Assembly: GCA_036852015.1 (NCBI GenBank)
Contig: JAANDG010000091.1
Location: 124,001 to 188,000, forward strand
Source: Pelodera strongyloides
Lineage: Eukaryota; Nematoda; Chromadorea; Rhabditida; Rhabditidae
Direction: 5' to 3'
DNA: 64,000 bases
Below the pieces are notes generated by a model, which worked only from the letters and a program-made list of their open reading frames with translations, was not told where the DNA came from and ran no database searches. Of the stretch, positions 34,642-49,300 are shown piece after piece. Position 1 is the first letter of the stretch. Each line of letters starts with the position of its first letter. Position numbers and translations under genes: made by a program.

Positions 34642-35880
34642 TAATCTTTCTTTATTTCAATGCGAACAAGTGATCAAATTGAGCTCATTTATACAAAACG
34701 TGTTGGGAATCCAAGATTTATGCTTTTGCACATGGCCGGAACTAGTGGCCGACTCGGATGTAGAACATTTTTTTTGGCAGATATTCGTAGTGCGCGGTAG
34801 GTGCGCCACAGGTGTGCGAAAGTACATTTAACTCCAGTGCGCCCTGAGACCACCGCAGGTGCGTCATTAACGTTCGCGCACCCCCGGCGAATCCGCCGTG
34901 CACTACCAAGGGCATGTCGATACCCTACCCTGCCTGCCCTAGGCGGAGTGCGCGTCCCCGCTGTTGCGGTCCCTCATATTTGGCGCGGCGGTGCCGCCAA
35001 GTTTCCCGTTGTATGCACGCGGTGTCTAGCAAACGCGTGAGATGTCTGTGCGGTGCTTAATCGCATGTGGTGTGTAGAAAACACTAGGCGATATATTTAA
35101 ATTTTATTATAGAATAAGTACAATAAATTGGGTAATATTATAAACTCACTACTTCGTAAACCGTTTGGGACACAAGGGCATATTCAAAAAAATAAGAGTA
35201 CAGAGTAAAAGCAGATACAAATTACAAATATGTATTATTATTACAAATATATCATGGAAAAGCGCAACTATTTTACAATCACTTTGGTAGTCATTTATTT
35301 CCACTTGGTGATTTTTATATTTGTTTAGTATACAGAATGAATGTTATAAAAAGCTCTAAACTACAAATATAAATATAACTTCAACGAACAAAATAATGAG
35401 CAAGGAAAAATAAGTGAAATGGAAATAAAGCACTGTTCTGGGAACTCGTTGAACTTATTTAATAAAGAATAAAAAATATCATAAACATACAACTAACTAT
35501 AAACATGTAGAAATATCACAAAAATAATTGTGTAAGGTACACATAATGCATGTACAAGGTTAAAAAATATGTTTGCGATTGATGCAAACTTTAGGAAAGA
35601 AAACATAACTTTGTACTTACGAGTTGAAACTACTAGTGTGCTCATTTTACGATCAGAGAGACATTTCTCTACTGGAAAAAACGAGATTAAATTAACTAAG
35701 GAAATTTTTATCTAATGGTACGACTACAAGCTGTGTGGGGTAAAACATAATTGTGGGGTAAAACATAATTACAATGGTACTGTCCATGGGGTAAAACTTC
35801 CATCTTCCGGTAGATCAGCAATCTGAAGCAAAAAATATCATTTATACAACCCTCAACTAGAATATTGAAGTAAAATCAAC
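34642..35880. other. Intergenic between palindrome and XDH
   Basis: At 34790-35045 there is a GC-rich block (GGTGCGCCACAGGTG, TGGCGCGGCGGTGCCGCCA palindrome) with a frame ending CTRCLANA. It is followed by very AT-rich DNA and two to three copies of GTGGGGTAAAACATAATT at 35736-35800. No exon is supported. Confidence 0.4.
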
Positions 35881-35884
35881 CCCT

Positions 35885-36150
35885 TAAGTTAAAGGTGTGT
35901 TCAGGGATTAAGAAACAAGCTTTTCCATAGTAAACGCGTTGCTTGACCCCTGGCTTACACGGCAGGCTGATGGAGCAAAAAATTTAGCATGTGTGCAACA
36001 TCGGCATATAGCTTGCAACAGCGACATATTTGCATGCAAATGAGAATATTCGATTTACATATTCAGTCGCCTATTAAATTCATGTCTGGTGTGGAAACTC
36101 TAGTTCGCAGTTGTTTTGCTCATTTTGAGTGCCTACATATTCCTTTAAAA
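35885..36150 (-). mobile_element. TTAA-flanked MITE, copy 3, truncated
   Basis: A minus-oriented copy: its first end lies at 36150 (AAAGGAATATGTAGGCACTC on the minus strand) and it loses its far end near 35925 after the TTTACTATGGAAAAG core. It lies about 35 bp beyond the XDH stop codon, so it probably forms part of the XDH 3' UTR or abuts its end. Confidence 0.75.
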
Positions 36151-36185
36151 AGTCTTTCATAAGAATGGAAGGGAAAAAAAATCCA

Positions 36186-39100
36186 TTAATTAGTTATTTC
36201 GTCTTCACAAGCCATTCGAATCCTCTCAGCTGTGGCAGGCGAATCAAAACGGAAATAATCAGTCAGTCCCTGGAATAGTGTGACGAATGTTTAATAGAAT
36301 TTAATTCAGAGGTAGGTAACATATGTTAAACAGAAAATGATGTTTTGAGTTTAATTCGTGAGTTTTAAACAATCCACAAAAGAGTGTATAAGGAGAACAA
36401 TCGTCGTAATGTAAGAACCAATAACGTTTGTGAGAAAAAAAGGTGAGACGTATGCAGAAATTGAACTTTTTCGAGAAAATAATGGAAAAATCAGTAGCTA
36501 AAAGAAAAACTTGTTCTCTTCTATATTTGCGACTTGTTTAAAACATATATTTCCTATGTTTACCTGTTGAATTCGATATGCGCGGACAGCCTCTCTAATG
36601 GCAAAATAAGCGCAAGAACCGAGGAAAAGTGGTGGTTCGCCAATGGCCTGAAAATAAAAATTGTATCGATAATAATCATAATTGTATCGATAATAACTGC
36701 ATAATTAATATTATATTCTTCAACATTTTTTGCCAATTACATATTGGTCGAAAGCGAAAGCAACGGCTCAATTTTACCCATTTGCAGAGTGCTTCATGGG
36801 CTAGCGTTGTTATAGTTTTTGCCGCCAAGCACTGCACTTGTTGCCAAATTAGTGACGTTGTATCTTGTATCATAATTAATATTATTAGACTAGGAATCAG
36901 ACTAGCGGCTTTTTATCCATATTTTCCTATTGCAAAAGATGTTCCTGATTTTTTCTTCATCTTATAAATATTTTACGTGCTAACCTTTGACGCAAATATA
37001 GCCATCGGATTGCTGCTTCCCTTCAGTAACGAAACGTGGAATTTCCGCGGCGCATCGTCTGCAGACGGAATTTTATACACACCAGGGCCTGGAATTCGTC
37101 AGTTTAGTTTTTTTTATTCAACTAGACTTGTAGCCGACCTTTCCAACAGAGAGAAAAAATATTACCTCGAGTCGTACATTTTGTTTTTTTATATATTTTG
37201 GACTTTCAAAATAAATAAATGTACACAAAATTTCACCTCTTGAAAGTCGGATTCCGTTAGGTCGGATCTTTAATTCCTCCATCGTGAATAATCCGTAGCC
37301 CTAAAACAATATGTTATTATGTAATGTTGGGACCTATGTTTGTTTGTTTATTCGTAGGGTGTGCGTTACGCTCAGGAAGTAAGATTGGTTCAGTAGTTCA
37401 CTTGAACTAGCTCACATCTAGAGCGCCGCGCACTCGCACAAGCTCAAAATGATGCATATATAGAATGCGTGCGGTGTATCGGTCGGGTGAGTACGCGGCT
37501 CGAGTTGAAGTCGGTGAATCTTCAACCGACTGATATTCCATACTAAACACTGACTATGCGCATCAACTAAACATGTTGAAAAGCAAAGCTACCTCTAGCC
37601 TTGAAGTCAAGCGTTCAGCACCGGTAAAATCATTGATAATAAATGATATTATGATTACCTGACACAAAGGCTCCCTCGATTTGTCCGATATCGATTGCTG
37701 GATTCAGAGAATCACCGACGTCCATCACAATGTCAGTTGACAAGAGCTGAAAGGATAACAATATAATCTATGACAAATTTGGATTGCTGAATTTCTGCAT
37801 ACACCGTCCGTGGCCTGGCCTTTGTGATGTGAAAGTTATAAAGCTGGAACATGACTTATCAACATATGGTCAGATCAAACAAAACTATTTACTACGTTAG
37901 ACGACGGCTTGTTGCAGTTGTTTTATGGGCATACATTTTTGGATATTTTTTATATAAGATATATCTTCTGTTAATATTTACGCTCATATTCTTCGCGATT
38001 GGTTCATGCTCAGACTTACATGGTGATCTCCACTTAGACAATCAACCTCGACTTCACAACACGCTGTTCCGTACACACAATAGCCGAACATTTCAGCACC
38101 GCGTCCGTTGAAGAAGTCGACCGGTTCACAGTGAATTCTGCAAATATAAGTCTTTGAACTGAAAATTGATTATGTTCAGATGTTGAAAACCATCAAATTT
38201 TGTAATGCGCGCATTTTTTCTTCCTATTTTATTGGCATTATATAAGTTTAGAATTGGCTTAACAGGTGAAATAATTACTTCATAACTTACAATAAGAACG
38301 CACTACTGTAATGGGTAGACAGCAATTTAAAGCCATAATCCCTTTCGTATTAACCGCCGCCTGGATCGCCCCAAGGAGAGCCGGCCGGCTAGGCACACCG
38401 ATTACTGTATTTATCGCATATCCAATCTTGTAATAAATTACTACATTTATTCTGTTCGGTTTTGTGATCACGCAGTAAATTAATTCAACTTAATTGTCCT
38501 CGCTCACTCTCCTTCGAGCGATAATTCAAATAGGTTTCCCAATTATATCGCAATAGTGGCAAAGTTTGATCAAAGACCCATGTTATGTCTCGCTTTTTTG
38601 TTACCATCATTCATTCAATAACCGTGATGTACGAGCTTCAATTCAACTAAAACAAACATTCCAAATCCGGTCGCACTGAGTGAGACCCTGTCCTGATAGG
38701 CGGCCAGTACCCAATTCTGCCAAGTTCCATTGGGATTCGATTCCTTGTATGGTTTCAGACGGTCCATCAACTGTTGACAGGCATCCTGGATGTAAATTTA
38801 CTTTAAATTTTAAATTGCATTCGTTTACTAATGTAAGGGTAAAGTTAGACAGAGGATCACAGGATAATTGAACCTGATACCAATAAGTGCACGAGAGGTT
38901 TCAAAAAGAAGAAATAAATACAAACCTGCACAGCGTATCCATTCAAGTCAGATCCCACACTAGCGGCAGTGGCTGATGAGTTTGGTACCTAAATTTAGCT
39001 TAGATCTTACTGTTAGACATGTAACAGCAGAATATAGAATGTACGTCTATCCCACGCACACACTAGACCAGTCACTGTCGTGCATTTATCTTGTAGTAAA

Positions 39101-42069
39101 TACAGCCAATACCTTTGTCTTCGAAAGGATTGATCAGAACAAATGAAATGTCTTTATGCTCTGATGAGTTCAATCAATAACAAAGCTACAAAGCATCACT
39201 ATTTCGTGACGACCCTAGATAATGAAGATACCTTATCCGTTGACGTATCACTAATGTGGATCATTTCCATCGGGATTCCTAGACATCGGGCTGCTACCTG
39301 AACAGGTTTATAAAAAGAAAATGTGGTTTTCACTGACAGACGAAAATAAATTTCAAGCTGAAAGTTGCAATTAATAAGCCATGTATCTTGTATTGTACTA
39401 TGCATATACCATGCACTTTGGAAAATCTACCAAATAACTACAGTATCCTGGTATCCACTTTTACACTCCTATTTTGGTGCACTTTTAATAAATAAATAAA
39501 TAATAAATGAATCACCTGCAACATCTTTGTGTGTAATCCTTGTCCCATCTCCATTCCTCCGTGTGAAATCAGTACCGTGCCATCCGTGTATACAAGAACC
39601 AGCGCTGATGCCTAAAATAATGTTTAGGTATTTCATCACTTTTTGTGCGCAGGTGCGCCACCTTTGTGGTGTAATAAATTATTATTATAAATATTTGCAC
39701 TCTCCAAATAAAGTATAGTACATTGTATACTCAATAAAAAAACATAAACCTAATTGGAGGAATATCGAAAGTCCTTTGAATCACGTATCCTGAAGTCTCT
39801 GATATAAACAAGGAAAGAATAAGCTGGATTTACCTGATTGAGGAACTTCACTCCGAAACCAATACCGAAACGTGTGGGCAAAAGATAGACACCTCGTTTG
39901 CGGAAGCGATTTCGACTGAAAAAATGTCAAGAAAGGATACATAGCTTTTCTTAGAAACAAGTAGAATTAGGTGTGCTACGTCCTTAGGTTTTACGTCCTT
40001 ATTTCTTAATTCCTATTAGTCCTTAGGTCTCACTTATGTCCTTAGGTCAAAGGCTTAGGCGTTATGCCCTTAGGCGTTATGTCCTTAGGTCAAGGGTTTA
40101 GCTGTAAAGGCCTTTCTAACACTAACCTGTTGAACTCGGCCACTTCCTTCTTCTTCTTCTTATCATAATCAGCTAATCTTCTGCATTCGTCCCAAGTTCT
40201 ACTGATGTTACACTTGTGCAGGTGCATTCCAAACGGGGTACACTCGCCCTCCGCATAGAAATTCTTCTCACGCAGCTAAAATACTTTTATGTACTAAGCA
40301 AATAAGCCACCAGGGAAACGACCACAGCGAATAAAATACAGTAGGCACGAGAGGAGCCTTTTGTACTTTCCGAGGTGTGAATTACTCTTTCTTTATTTTA
40401 CTGCACGAGAGGCCCAAATGCTCGACACGCGCAGTTTATGCTAACTTGACAAGTCAATTTGAAATTTGGAATAGCACAAAGGTGCGACACGTCTACACTG
40501 TGCTACACCATTCGCTGAGGCGAAAATGTATGTAACATCGTTAGACTGTGCTATATTAACACTCACCTCATCCACATCGATGTTGTATGTTTCTGCCAGA
40601 TGTTTCATAACAGTCTCCGCTGCCAGCATACCCTTCAAATGCAATTAAATAACTATTAGAATTTCAAATTTCGGCTAGCGTCTTCGGTCCGTAATGCTGT
40701 GATCCGGCATTTGTGCTTGAAAATTCTATTACATCTAAAAACTATTCGACTACCTAATTTCGTAGTATCCTTTTGTATGTTTTCAAAACACATACTTTGT
40801 TTCATAGGGTTGACATTTCTTACTATTTAAACTCATTTATGAACCACGACTCGTGGTCAACCGAAAACTTATACAAGCATCTAAAAAGGTTTATATTGCC
40901 TGTATAACCAACCTGTGGACCTCCAAACCCTCTGAATGCTGTGTTGGATGCCGTATTCGTGCGGCAAATTTGTCCGAAAATGTGCGCGTTGCCAAATTTA
41001 TACACATTGTCGATATGTACCATTGCGCGGTCTAAAATTAGTTTTGTTACAAACTGAAATAAAAGCATCAACCCTAATTATCTCTGACTTCATAGGTAAT
41101 CTTCCATAAAAAAGAACCACACAAAGACAATACGGTATGCCCGTATGCTGTATTATGTATGTGCAAAAAGAAGAGAAACGTACGCATCACTCCAATGGAC
41201 AGGTCAAACGTATGTCCACCGTTTGAATAAGCAGTAATGTCGTAATCGAGTAATTTGTTGTCTTCGGAAAGAGCAGCCTTGAAAGTTAAATATTAGTTAA
41301 TAAATATAATAACAAATATTGATGGACGTTAAATAATGGGGTTTACAAGTATCCCCAAAATTCGGTGTGATTATGTCATATACAACCGTATTGTCCGTAT
41401 TTCTACACGAAACCTGCATACATAATATGAAAAATTAAAAAAATATTCTCGTGTAGTTCCAAGATACGGTAAACTTTCAGTATACTTGCAAACCCCATAA
41501 GCTGTTACTATATTGGTTTGATATTTATTTTAAAATAAATTTGATATTCGAGAACAGTGTACTGTAAATTTAATAACCTTATAATTAAATCTGAATGGAT
41601 GTCGTGTTCCAGTAACTGTCATATCGTCGAAGCGTTCCAAGTAAATTCGCACCGGTCGACGAAACCTAAACAAAAATATGTTGTAGAAAGTAAAGAAATT
41701 TGCTAAAGAATAAATACAACTTTCAAAAACAGCGCTTGGAAAGTATCTGTATCATGCACTACACGAGCTATGAGCGATACTTTAGATCGATAAATCTGCG
41801 CATTGTACGAGAAATCTTCACGAAGCACAACTTCAGAATCACGTGTTTCAAATTGAAATATTGATGTTTCAATAATATTCTTTACTTAAAAATTACTTGA
41901 AGGCAGCTAGCGCTGCAGGCACAGCCATCACTGATCCCGCACTCTCTTTTCCACCAAAACCGCCTCCGATTCTCTTTACTTTAACAACGATCTTGTGCCG
42001 AGGAATGTTGAGAATCTTTCCGATTTCAATCTAAGTAATTTATTATTAAAGGGCTGCCACGTATTTATG

Positions 42070-42122
<53 letters not shown>

Positions 42123-43262
42123 ATTATAATTATTATACTCATCCACACTGTGAATGTTTTCCAGTTACAGTACATCTTAGTTTCTAACAGTTAGTAACAA
42201 TGTCCATTACGTAACTGCAATTACCTGAATATCATTCACTCCTTGACTGCTAATTATCACTTCCAGTTCGTTGTCTTCATGTGGAATTACCAGGCAATTG
42301 TGAGTTTCCAAGTAAAAGTGCTCCTGGCCACCCATACGGATTTCACCTTCAACAACACGGGTGTATTTGGACCTGAAAATTAATATGTACAGTACATTAA
42401 TAGTGTTCGCCATACTGTGGCCGCTGTGCTTTAGATATGGTAAAGATGGTTTACTTCGTCATTGGCGCAGATATGTTTTGTGTACCCTTCTTCGTTACAG
42501 TTCCTTGTTTGCGTTTTTTGTAAGAAATAAATATTCTCATTAAAAACATACCAATCTGCCTTGATCACTTCCTTCTTTGAATTTTCTTCAAGTTCGGCGA
42601 GTTGTGAGTGAATTTGGAACCGAGGGCCGAGGAAAGAATTATTGGCGATTGCATCCTGTAATTACAGAACAGTCACGTGTCGTATTATACAAAGTTGGGA
42701 CTTTGTTTGTTTGTTTGTTTGAATTTGGATGGTGTGCGTTACGCTCACCACAGTAGTTCACGTTCCTGCGTACTGAGCCAGAAAAATTCCATTCAGTGAT
42801 TTTGGCAGTAAATATTTTAAAAGGATGACATAACAACACACTAAAAGTTGGTAGTTATGATCTATGAATGACCTACGTCTCACAAAAGATTCACAAAATC
42901 GTACCTCGATAGACACAATTGCCTTCACATCCGGTGTGCAATTCACTTTGACTTGGTCTGCGGCTCTCCGAGCTGTTTCGTGGTCCTTCGCTACGATTAC
43001 ACCGATCGGCTGCCCGTGGTAACTGATCTAAAATAGAAGTATGTTACCTAGTTTGCATTCATTATGGCTCATTAGCAAAAATGTGCATTAGCGAGTTGTC
43101 TCTTGATCAAAAAAAATGTGTGATGCATCTAGTATCTTTGCGGAGTCATAAGTACCCAGCTTACGAAAAAAAAAAAAACGGAATTTTGCGAACAAAGAGA
43201 GAGAGTGAGAGAGAGAGGGGGGGGGAGAGAGACGGAGAGAGAGAAAAGAAGGTAGAGAAGGA

Positions 43263-43335
<73 letters not shown>

Positions 43336-46300
43336 AGGAGAGAAAGGAAGAAACAGAGTAACCAGAGCACATTATTCACATACTTCCTAATTCATTGAAT
43401 TGATAACTGAAGAAATAAATCACCGTTTCTTCGACAAACACTGGCGTGTCACCGGTGTGTCCCATCAGATTCTTTGTCGGTAAATATTTCTCTCCAAAGT
43501 AGGCGACAACCCCTGGCATTTGGAGTGCATTTGTGGCATCGACTGACACAAGTTTTCCTGCTGCGATCGGGGAAAACACAAGAGCTGCATGAAGACAGTC
43601 TAGAATAATGATATTATTTAGCGTGGTACATAGTAATTACCAAATGTGCAAATAAGCAACATTCAATTACCGCTACAACTTCAGCAGTAACACTGGTGAA
43701 ACTTCGGAACAGCGGCGATACTAGTGCGCCAGTTGAAATTCCACACTTTTCGCATGCGGCACGCGCACGCATGGCACAACTTTGGTTCCGCCGCACCTCA
43801 TGGCGTCCTCGGTGGCGGCGTGGGAAGGAAAATGTTTTGTAAAAGAAAGAAGAACTCACGAGCAACGTGCGTATCCGTCGCATAGATGGCCTCTCCGGTG
43901 GTGTGTTTGTCGCCAGAAGTGTGTTTTAGTGGACGACCGACTGGGTCATCAGCTGGCTGATCCTTGGGCACTTCCTGCAAATTGTTCTACCAATTAGCGG
44001 AAGATGTTTCTCTACACTTCAAACTTCAAATCGCTACAAATTATTTTCTTAACCTTTAGCAGAAAATTTTGAAATGGCATGCTGAAACGGCATGGTGAAT
44101 ATGGCCTCTGATATACACATATACTAATACGACATTGAGCAGGCATATTGTTTGCAGGATTTTAACAAAACACACTGCGATTGCAAACCTGATATAATTG
44201 TGTTGCTTCCAACTTCTTTGGAATCGTATCCCCAATAGATGTCTTTTCAGTAACGTGGTCAACTGCGAGCTGAAACATACACCACCATGGGAATTACTAT
44301 ATCGTTGGCTTTACACTTTGGTAACCAACGCGAATGTGTTCAAATAACTCTTCCTTATTTTACTTCACTTACATTCAATTTCTTTGCAACATGCAAGAAG
44401 AACTTCAAGAAGAAGGAGAGTGTAAGTGCCTGACGATATCTTGGCATTCCGCCAGGAACATCGGGTCTCAGGGCGAATTCCTCAGAAAGAAGTCTGAGAC
44501 CGTCGTCCAATAGCGACTTATCCCAGTTTCTGAAAATAGTTATCATGGAGGCAGGTCAAAAAAGCAGCCTCGCCTACTGTATTTTATTTGCTACGGACGC
44601 ACAAGGGGAAATTACAGTACTCTTTACTACAATCAGGTATTATGGGGTTTGCAAGTATGCAACATTTCCTTGCAAGTATGTACACGAGGTAGCGCACAAC
44701 GGAATTTTTCGGAAATAACTTGTATAGTAACTTAGTACCCTTTGCCATAAACAGGCAATTGCATTTTCGTTATTTTGCTTATATTTTACGTTAAAATCAT
44801 AACGTTATTTTTTTCAGAAATAAAAGGCCAAGCTTACCTTCCCACCAGTGCTTTCATTGTATTCAATGCCATTTTGGTGCAAATGTGCATTCCCGCATAA
44901 GCGATTGCGAGTTTCTCCACAATGAATGTTGTTGGGTTTACGGTAGCACTGAAAAATAAACAAGATTTGTTCTTCAGAAGTACAAGTATAATATTCGTTC
45001 TTTAGATAACATTTTACAAAGACAACTGGAAGTCAAAAGGTTCACAATGAAAATGAACATCAAAGAATTTAAAACATTTACTCTTCAAATCAGTATAACA
45101 AGAAATTAGTAGAAAAATGGACAAACCTGAACGCTCCGGTAACGATGGAAATATCATCTTCTCGTCTCTGCGCTTGTTTGTATGCAATAAAGTGCTGGTT
45201 CTGGGAAAATGCATTTCATTCATCATATAATAAAGAATTAAATCCTATAAATCCTAAACTAAATCCTGCCCCCCCCCTCCCTACCTACAACGAGAAAATC
45301 GGCGTGCAAGCGGCGTGGTATCGGCGGGCAAGTTACCGTTTCGCGTGCATTTTTGCACGCCACCACGTTGCCAAATGCACGCTGCACGCCGTTGTCACGC
45401 GGCTTGCACGCCAAGTTTCGTCAGTGTACTCGTAGTCACCAGCTGGATACAGTACAAAAGGAAAGCTCATCTATTTCGGCAACAATAAAAAGTAACGACT
45501 ATACTGGTAACTATCATTGTGAACTAGAGTAGGACTGTTATCAACGGAAAACTCTTCAATTAGGTAATTTTAGACTTTTTCCAATCTATTACACCTACTA
45601 ACAAAGCGACAAGCGAAAACACACAGTACAGTGCGTTCCATAATAAAAGGACACCCAAAAATGTGTTTCTAATAGAGTTTGCGGAAGTTCAGCCCAACCA
45701 CTAAATCAAGCATGCCGAAAAGCCAAAAAAAAAACGCAAACCTGATGATTTTCAGTATAAAAATTACCTTGGTAGTCATTGGGATGACGATCGCTTTGAT
45801 CACTTCGTCCTGTTGAATTATTGTCTTACGGTAACCAACGAAGAATTTTTCATCCATACACACTTCACGTGGGCCACGCGCTGCCGAGTCAAGTACGACC
45901 TAAAGACAGATAAAAAAATAGAGACTGTAATTAGACATGCCCCACGGCAGCATCCCTGAGTCCCTGATGATTTTCAGTATAAAAATTACCTTTTCATACA
46001 CACAGTTACGCTACCAAAACCCGGTCATAAGGCTTACAATTAGAAGTTTCATCGAAAAGCGCTATGTTTCATCACTAACATGTATGATGCAGTGTTGGCC
46101 GAACTCAATTCGACAATTTGTAAATTAAAAAAAAGTAACGCGACGAGGCTTGTAAATCGTAAATGATATAACTGGTGAGACTTGATTTATTTTCAATTTA
46201 TACCTGTTTTTATTTACATAGTCATGAAAAAAAACACATATAAAAACTCTCATTTAATACAAAGATTGCAAATTGGTTACCTTGGCTCCAGCAGCCATCC

Positions 46301-49300
46301 AAATTGGGTTCAAGTCAGAAATAGGAGACGCAGTGGCGATATTACCAGCAACACTCTGAATTATAAATTTTTTTCCGTTTTGAAATTTTGTCTTGTGTTT
46401 GAAACAAATGCAAACAAAAATAGAGACAAAGCCCGCTCCAAAGGTACGAAAAAAAAACAGAAATAATAATGCAATTACCAATAAAGTGGTGAAAACATGG
46501 ACGGTACCATGCCCCAACCTTAGTAAAACCCTTAGTAAGGCAATGATCTTAGTCTTACAATTAGTACAAATATTCGCAAAAGTTCTCAAATAAAACTTAC
46601 AGCCACGTTTCTGATGTGCTTTCCTGCAAACCAGTGGATCATGTTGTGAGCGGCGAGGATAACTCCGAGTTTGTGCTCTAGAACATTGTATTTTACAAGT
46701 TTTACTCTAAATTAAAGTTTAACAATTAGACTTTGCTTAGTTTTCAAGAAATTGTAGAAATGGTCTTGTATCAATGATATATAGAGCAGGAAAGGAGCCC
46801 GTTGTACAATTATAAAAATTCCAAACTAGCACACCATTTTACATTATGATTTCGTCCGCGCACAACGGACCACGACTGTTTAGCGTACTTTTGCAATTCA
46901 AACCTGGTTGGCTTTTGATTTGTTGTTTGAAAAAGTCGTCCATTTCAGTGATTGAAAGCCCAGTTCCGAAAGTGATCTTGTTTTCCGATACGGTAACCGT
47001 GTGAAGGGCGGAAATCTAATCAAGGGCATTTAGTGTTTTTCTAAAGTTCTGTCAACTGCTTTTACTTAGTTGACAGAACACTCAAGGCTTTGGCCACGAG
47101 AAAGTGTCTAATAAGAGGCAATTATGTGAAATTTTACAAAGATGTACGTATATCCATTGTGTAATACGGGTTTAGCAATCCACAATTCGGAATTAGAATA
47201 CCTTGCGCTTTACGCTACTTTTCAGCGTGGCGATGGCAAGATCTAGGATTCATTTGAATTTTGAAATATTAATTATGAAATTTAAACTACAAAATAAAAA
47301 GGCGAACCTGTCTTGGATTGATGACTGTTTGTATGTTAATGTGTCGGAACTTTAGTTCAACACCAACTTCGGAATTACCAGAGATTATGCGAGCATGTGG
47401 GTACTTTCTGAAAGTATATACATTATAACAATTGATATAACTGCTGCTCCCCAAAGTGTTGTGAACCACTATCTTCACTGTACTAAACTCCATATTTGAA
47501 AAACTGCATGTGCTCCTAAATTTTGAACCCACGTCTTTATCTGAATTGCTGATATGTTCTAAGTTTCAAATACACACAGATGTCCTTTAATAATTTATCG
47601 GCTCCTCCTCAGAAGAACTTACTCTTTCAACTCCAACAGTTGATTATAGTCAGTAGGCTGGAACCAGCGATGATCCTTTGCTTTGAAAGAAAACGATTGT
47701 GAATGCATGTTGGATGTCTGAAATATCAAATTACATAAAAAGTGATCTCGCAAGTGTAAAGCATTTAAAAAATGTTTCAATCCGTTATCATACTCTCATT
47801 TCATATGTGCAGAACAACTCTACCTACGTGCATATGTATATTTAGTTTTTGCAATTACCATCTTCGATACCAAAAAAAGAGTCAATTCAAATAAATTCAC
47901 TAACCAAAAGCTCCGGTGGGAAGATCAACTCCTGTGATGGGTCATACTTAGCGCAGTCTGAGAGATCGGTCAGCTTCAAGAGCTGAATGACACTTTTTAA
48001 ATTGGTCCTATCAAATCCTGTATGTCTAGCCCACTCCAACACATTATGCTATACTTATACTATTAAGTATAATTATTTATTGTGGGCATGACCTCCAAGG
48101 CGCGTCATTAGAAGTTGTTGGAGGTTAAAAAGAGGTTTAAAATGCAACAGATTAAAAATAAAAAACTGCCAATCAAAAGCTACCGTATTCAACCCTGAAT
48201 GAACAAGGCAAAAGCATACCGACTTCCTAGCTCCGCCCCCACAATCATTATTTCCATTCACTTTACAGCATTTCTCGCCCATTCCGCAACCATTTTCGGT
48301 TATCTAAAAAAAATAAGACCTCAATTTACCAGATCTGGCCCAAAATATCATTGCTTGTTATCTGGAAGTTCCAGTGGTTAAAGAAATTAGCAAATATTTT
48401 CATGCCAGTCCTATATGAATGTCATGTGTGTCCAGCAAAATAAATTTTCTAAAATTATTGTAGTCTATCGCTAATACCGTCAGGTCAGGGCAACGGCGCA
48501 TATATTCGTGTGAAACATTCGCACTCGTCGAAAAACCTTTATAGTGCGCTTGGCTCATCGGCATACTACTTTCGTATGTGGACTGCAGGTCTCCCTACAT
48601 GGGCCGGAAGGGCAATGCTACCTTTAAAGCGAAATATCGGCCGGTTTTTGAAACTCATCGAGTGCCCATCATTATTATGCAACTTATCCTTAAGCAATGA
48701 ACATAAATTAGAATAAAAACTCGAGCTAAATTCGAGCAACTTGGTATAAATACGTAAGAATTCAATTGTCCGCAATGCGTTTCAAAAACGGTAGTTCGCT
48801 TTGCTATTTAAAAAAAAAATATTGTACACTGAATACCTTCATTTCACCGCTCTCATCTACGGCAAAGCTGTAGAAAGCTTCCAAAATCGGCCGATATCCG
48901 GTACAACGACACAAATTCCCTGAAAAATAGATATGAAATGTGGAAAATTCCGAAAATTTTGTAACGAATACGTCATGAGATGCAAACATTATCATAACCC
49001 AATCAAAATACATTTACATCACAATTATAATACCTTATTATAGTAATTATTTGATAGATTACCTTGCAATGCCTCGTTGATGTCGTCCTCTGTGGGTTTC
49101 GGTTTATTTCTCAACAAAGAATACATGGCCATTACGAATCCTGGAGTACAGTACCCACACTGCGATCCGTGAGCTCTAGAGGTAAGTTGTAGACGTTTAT
49201 TTAAGCCCTAAAGGTTAGTTGCAGTCGTTTATTTAAGCCCTAGAGGTAAGCTATAGTCGTTTATTTAAGCCCTAGAGGTAAGTTATAGACGTTTATTTAA

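Noticed and set aside
43088..43398. Ser/Leu-rich and Arg/Glu-rich frames of 72-105 codons
   Set aside because: Produced by the GA microsatellite inside an XDH intron.
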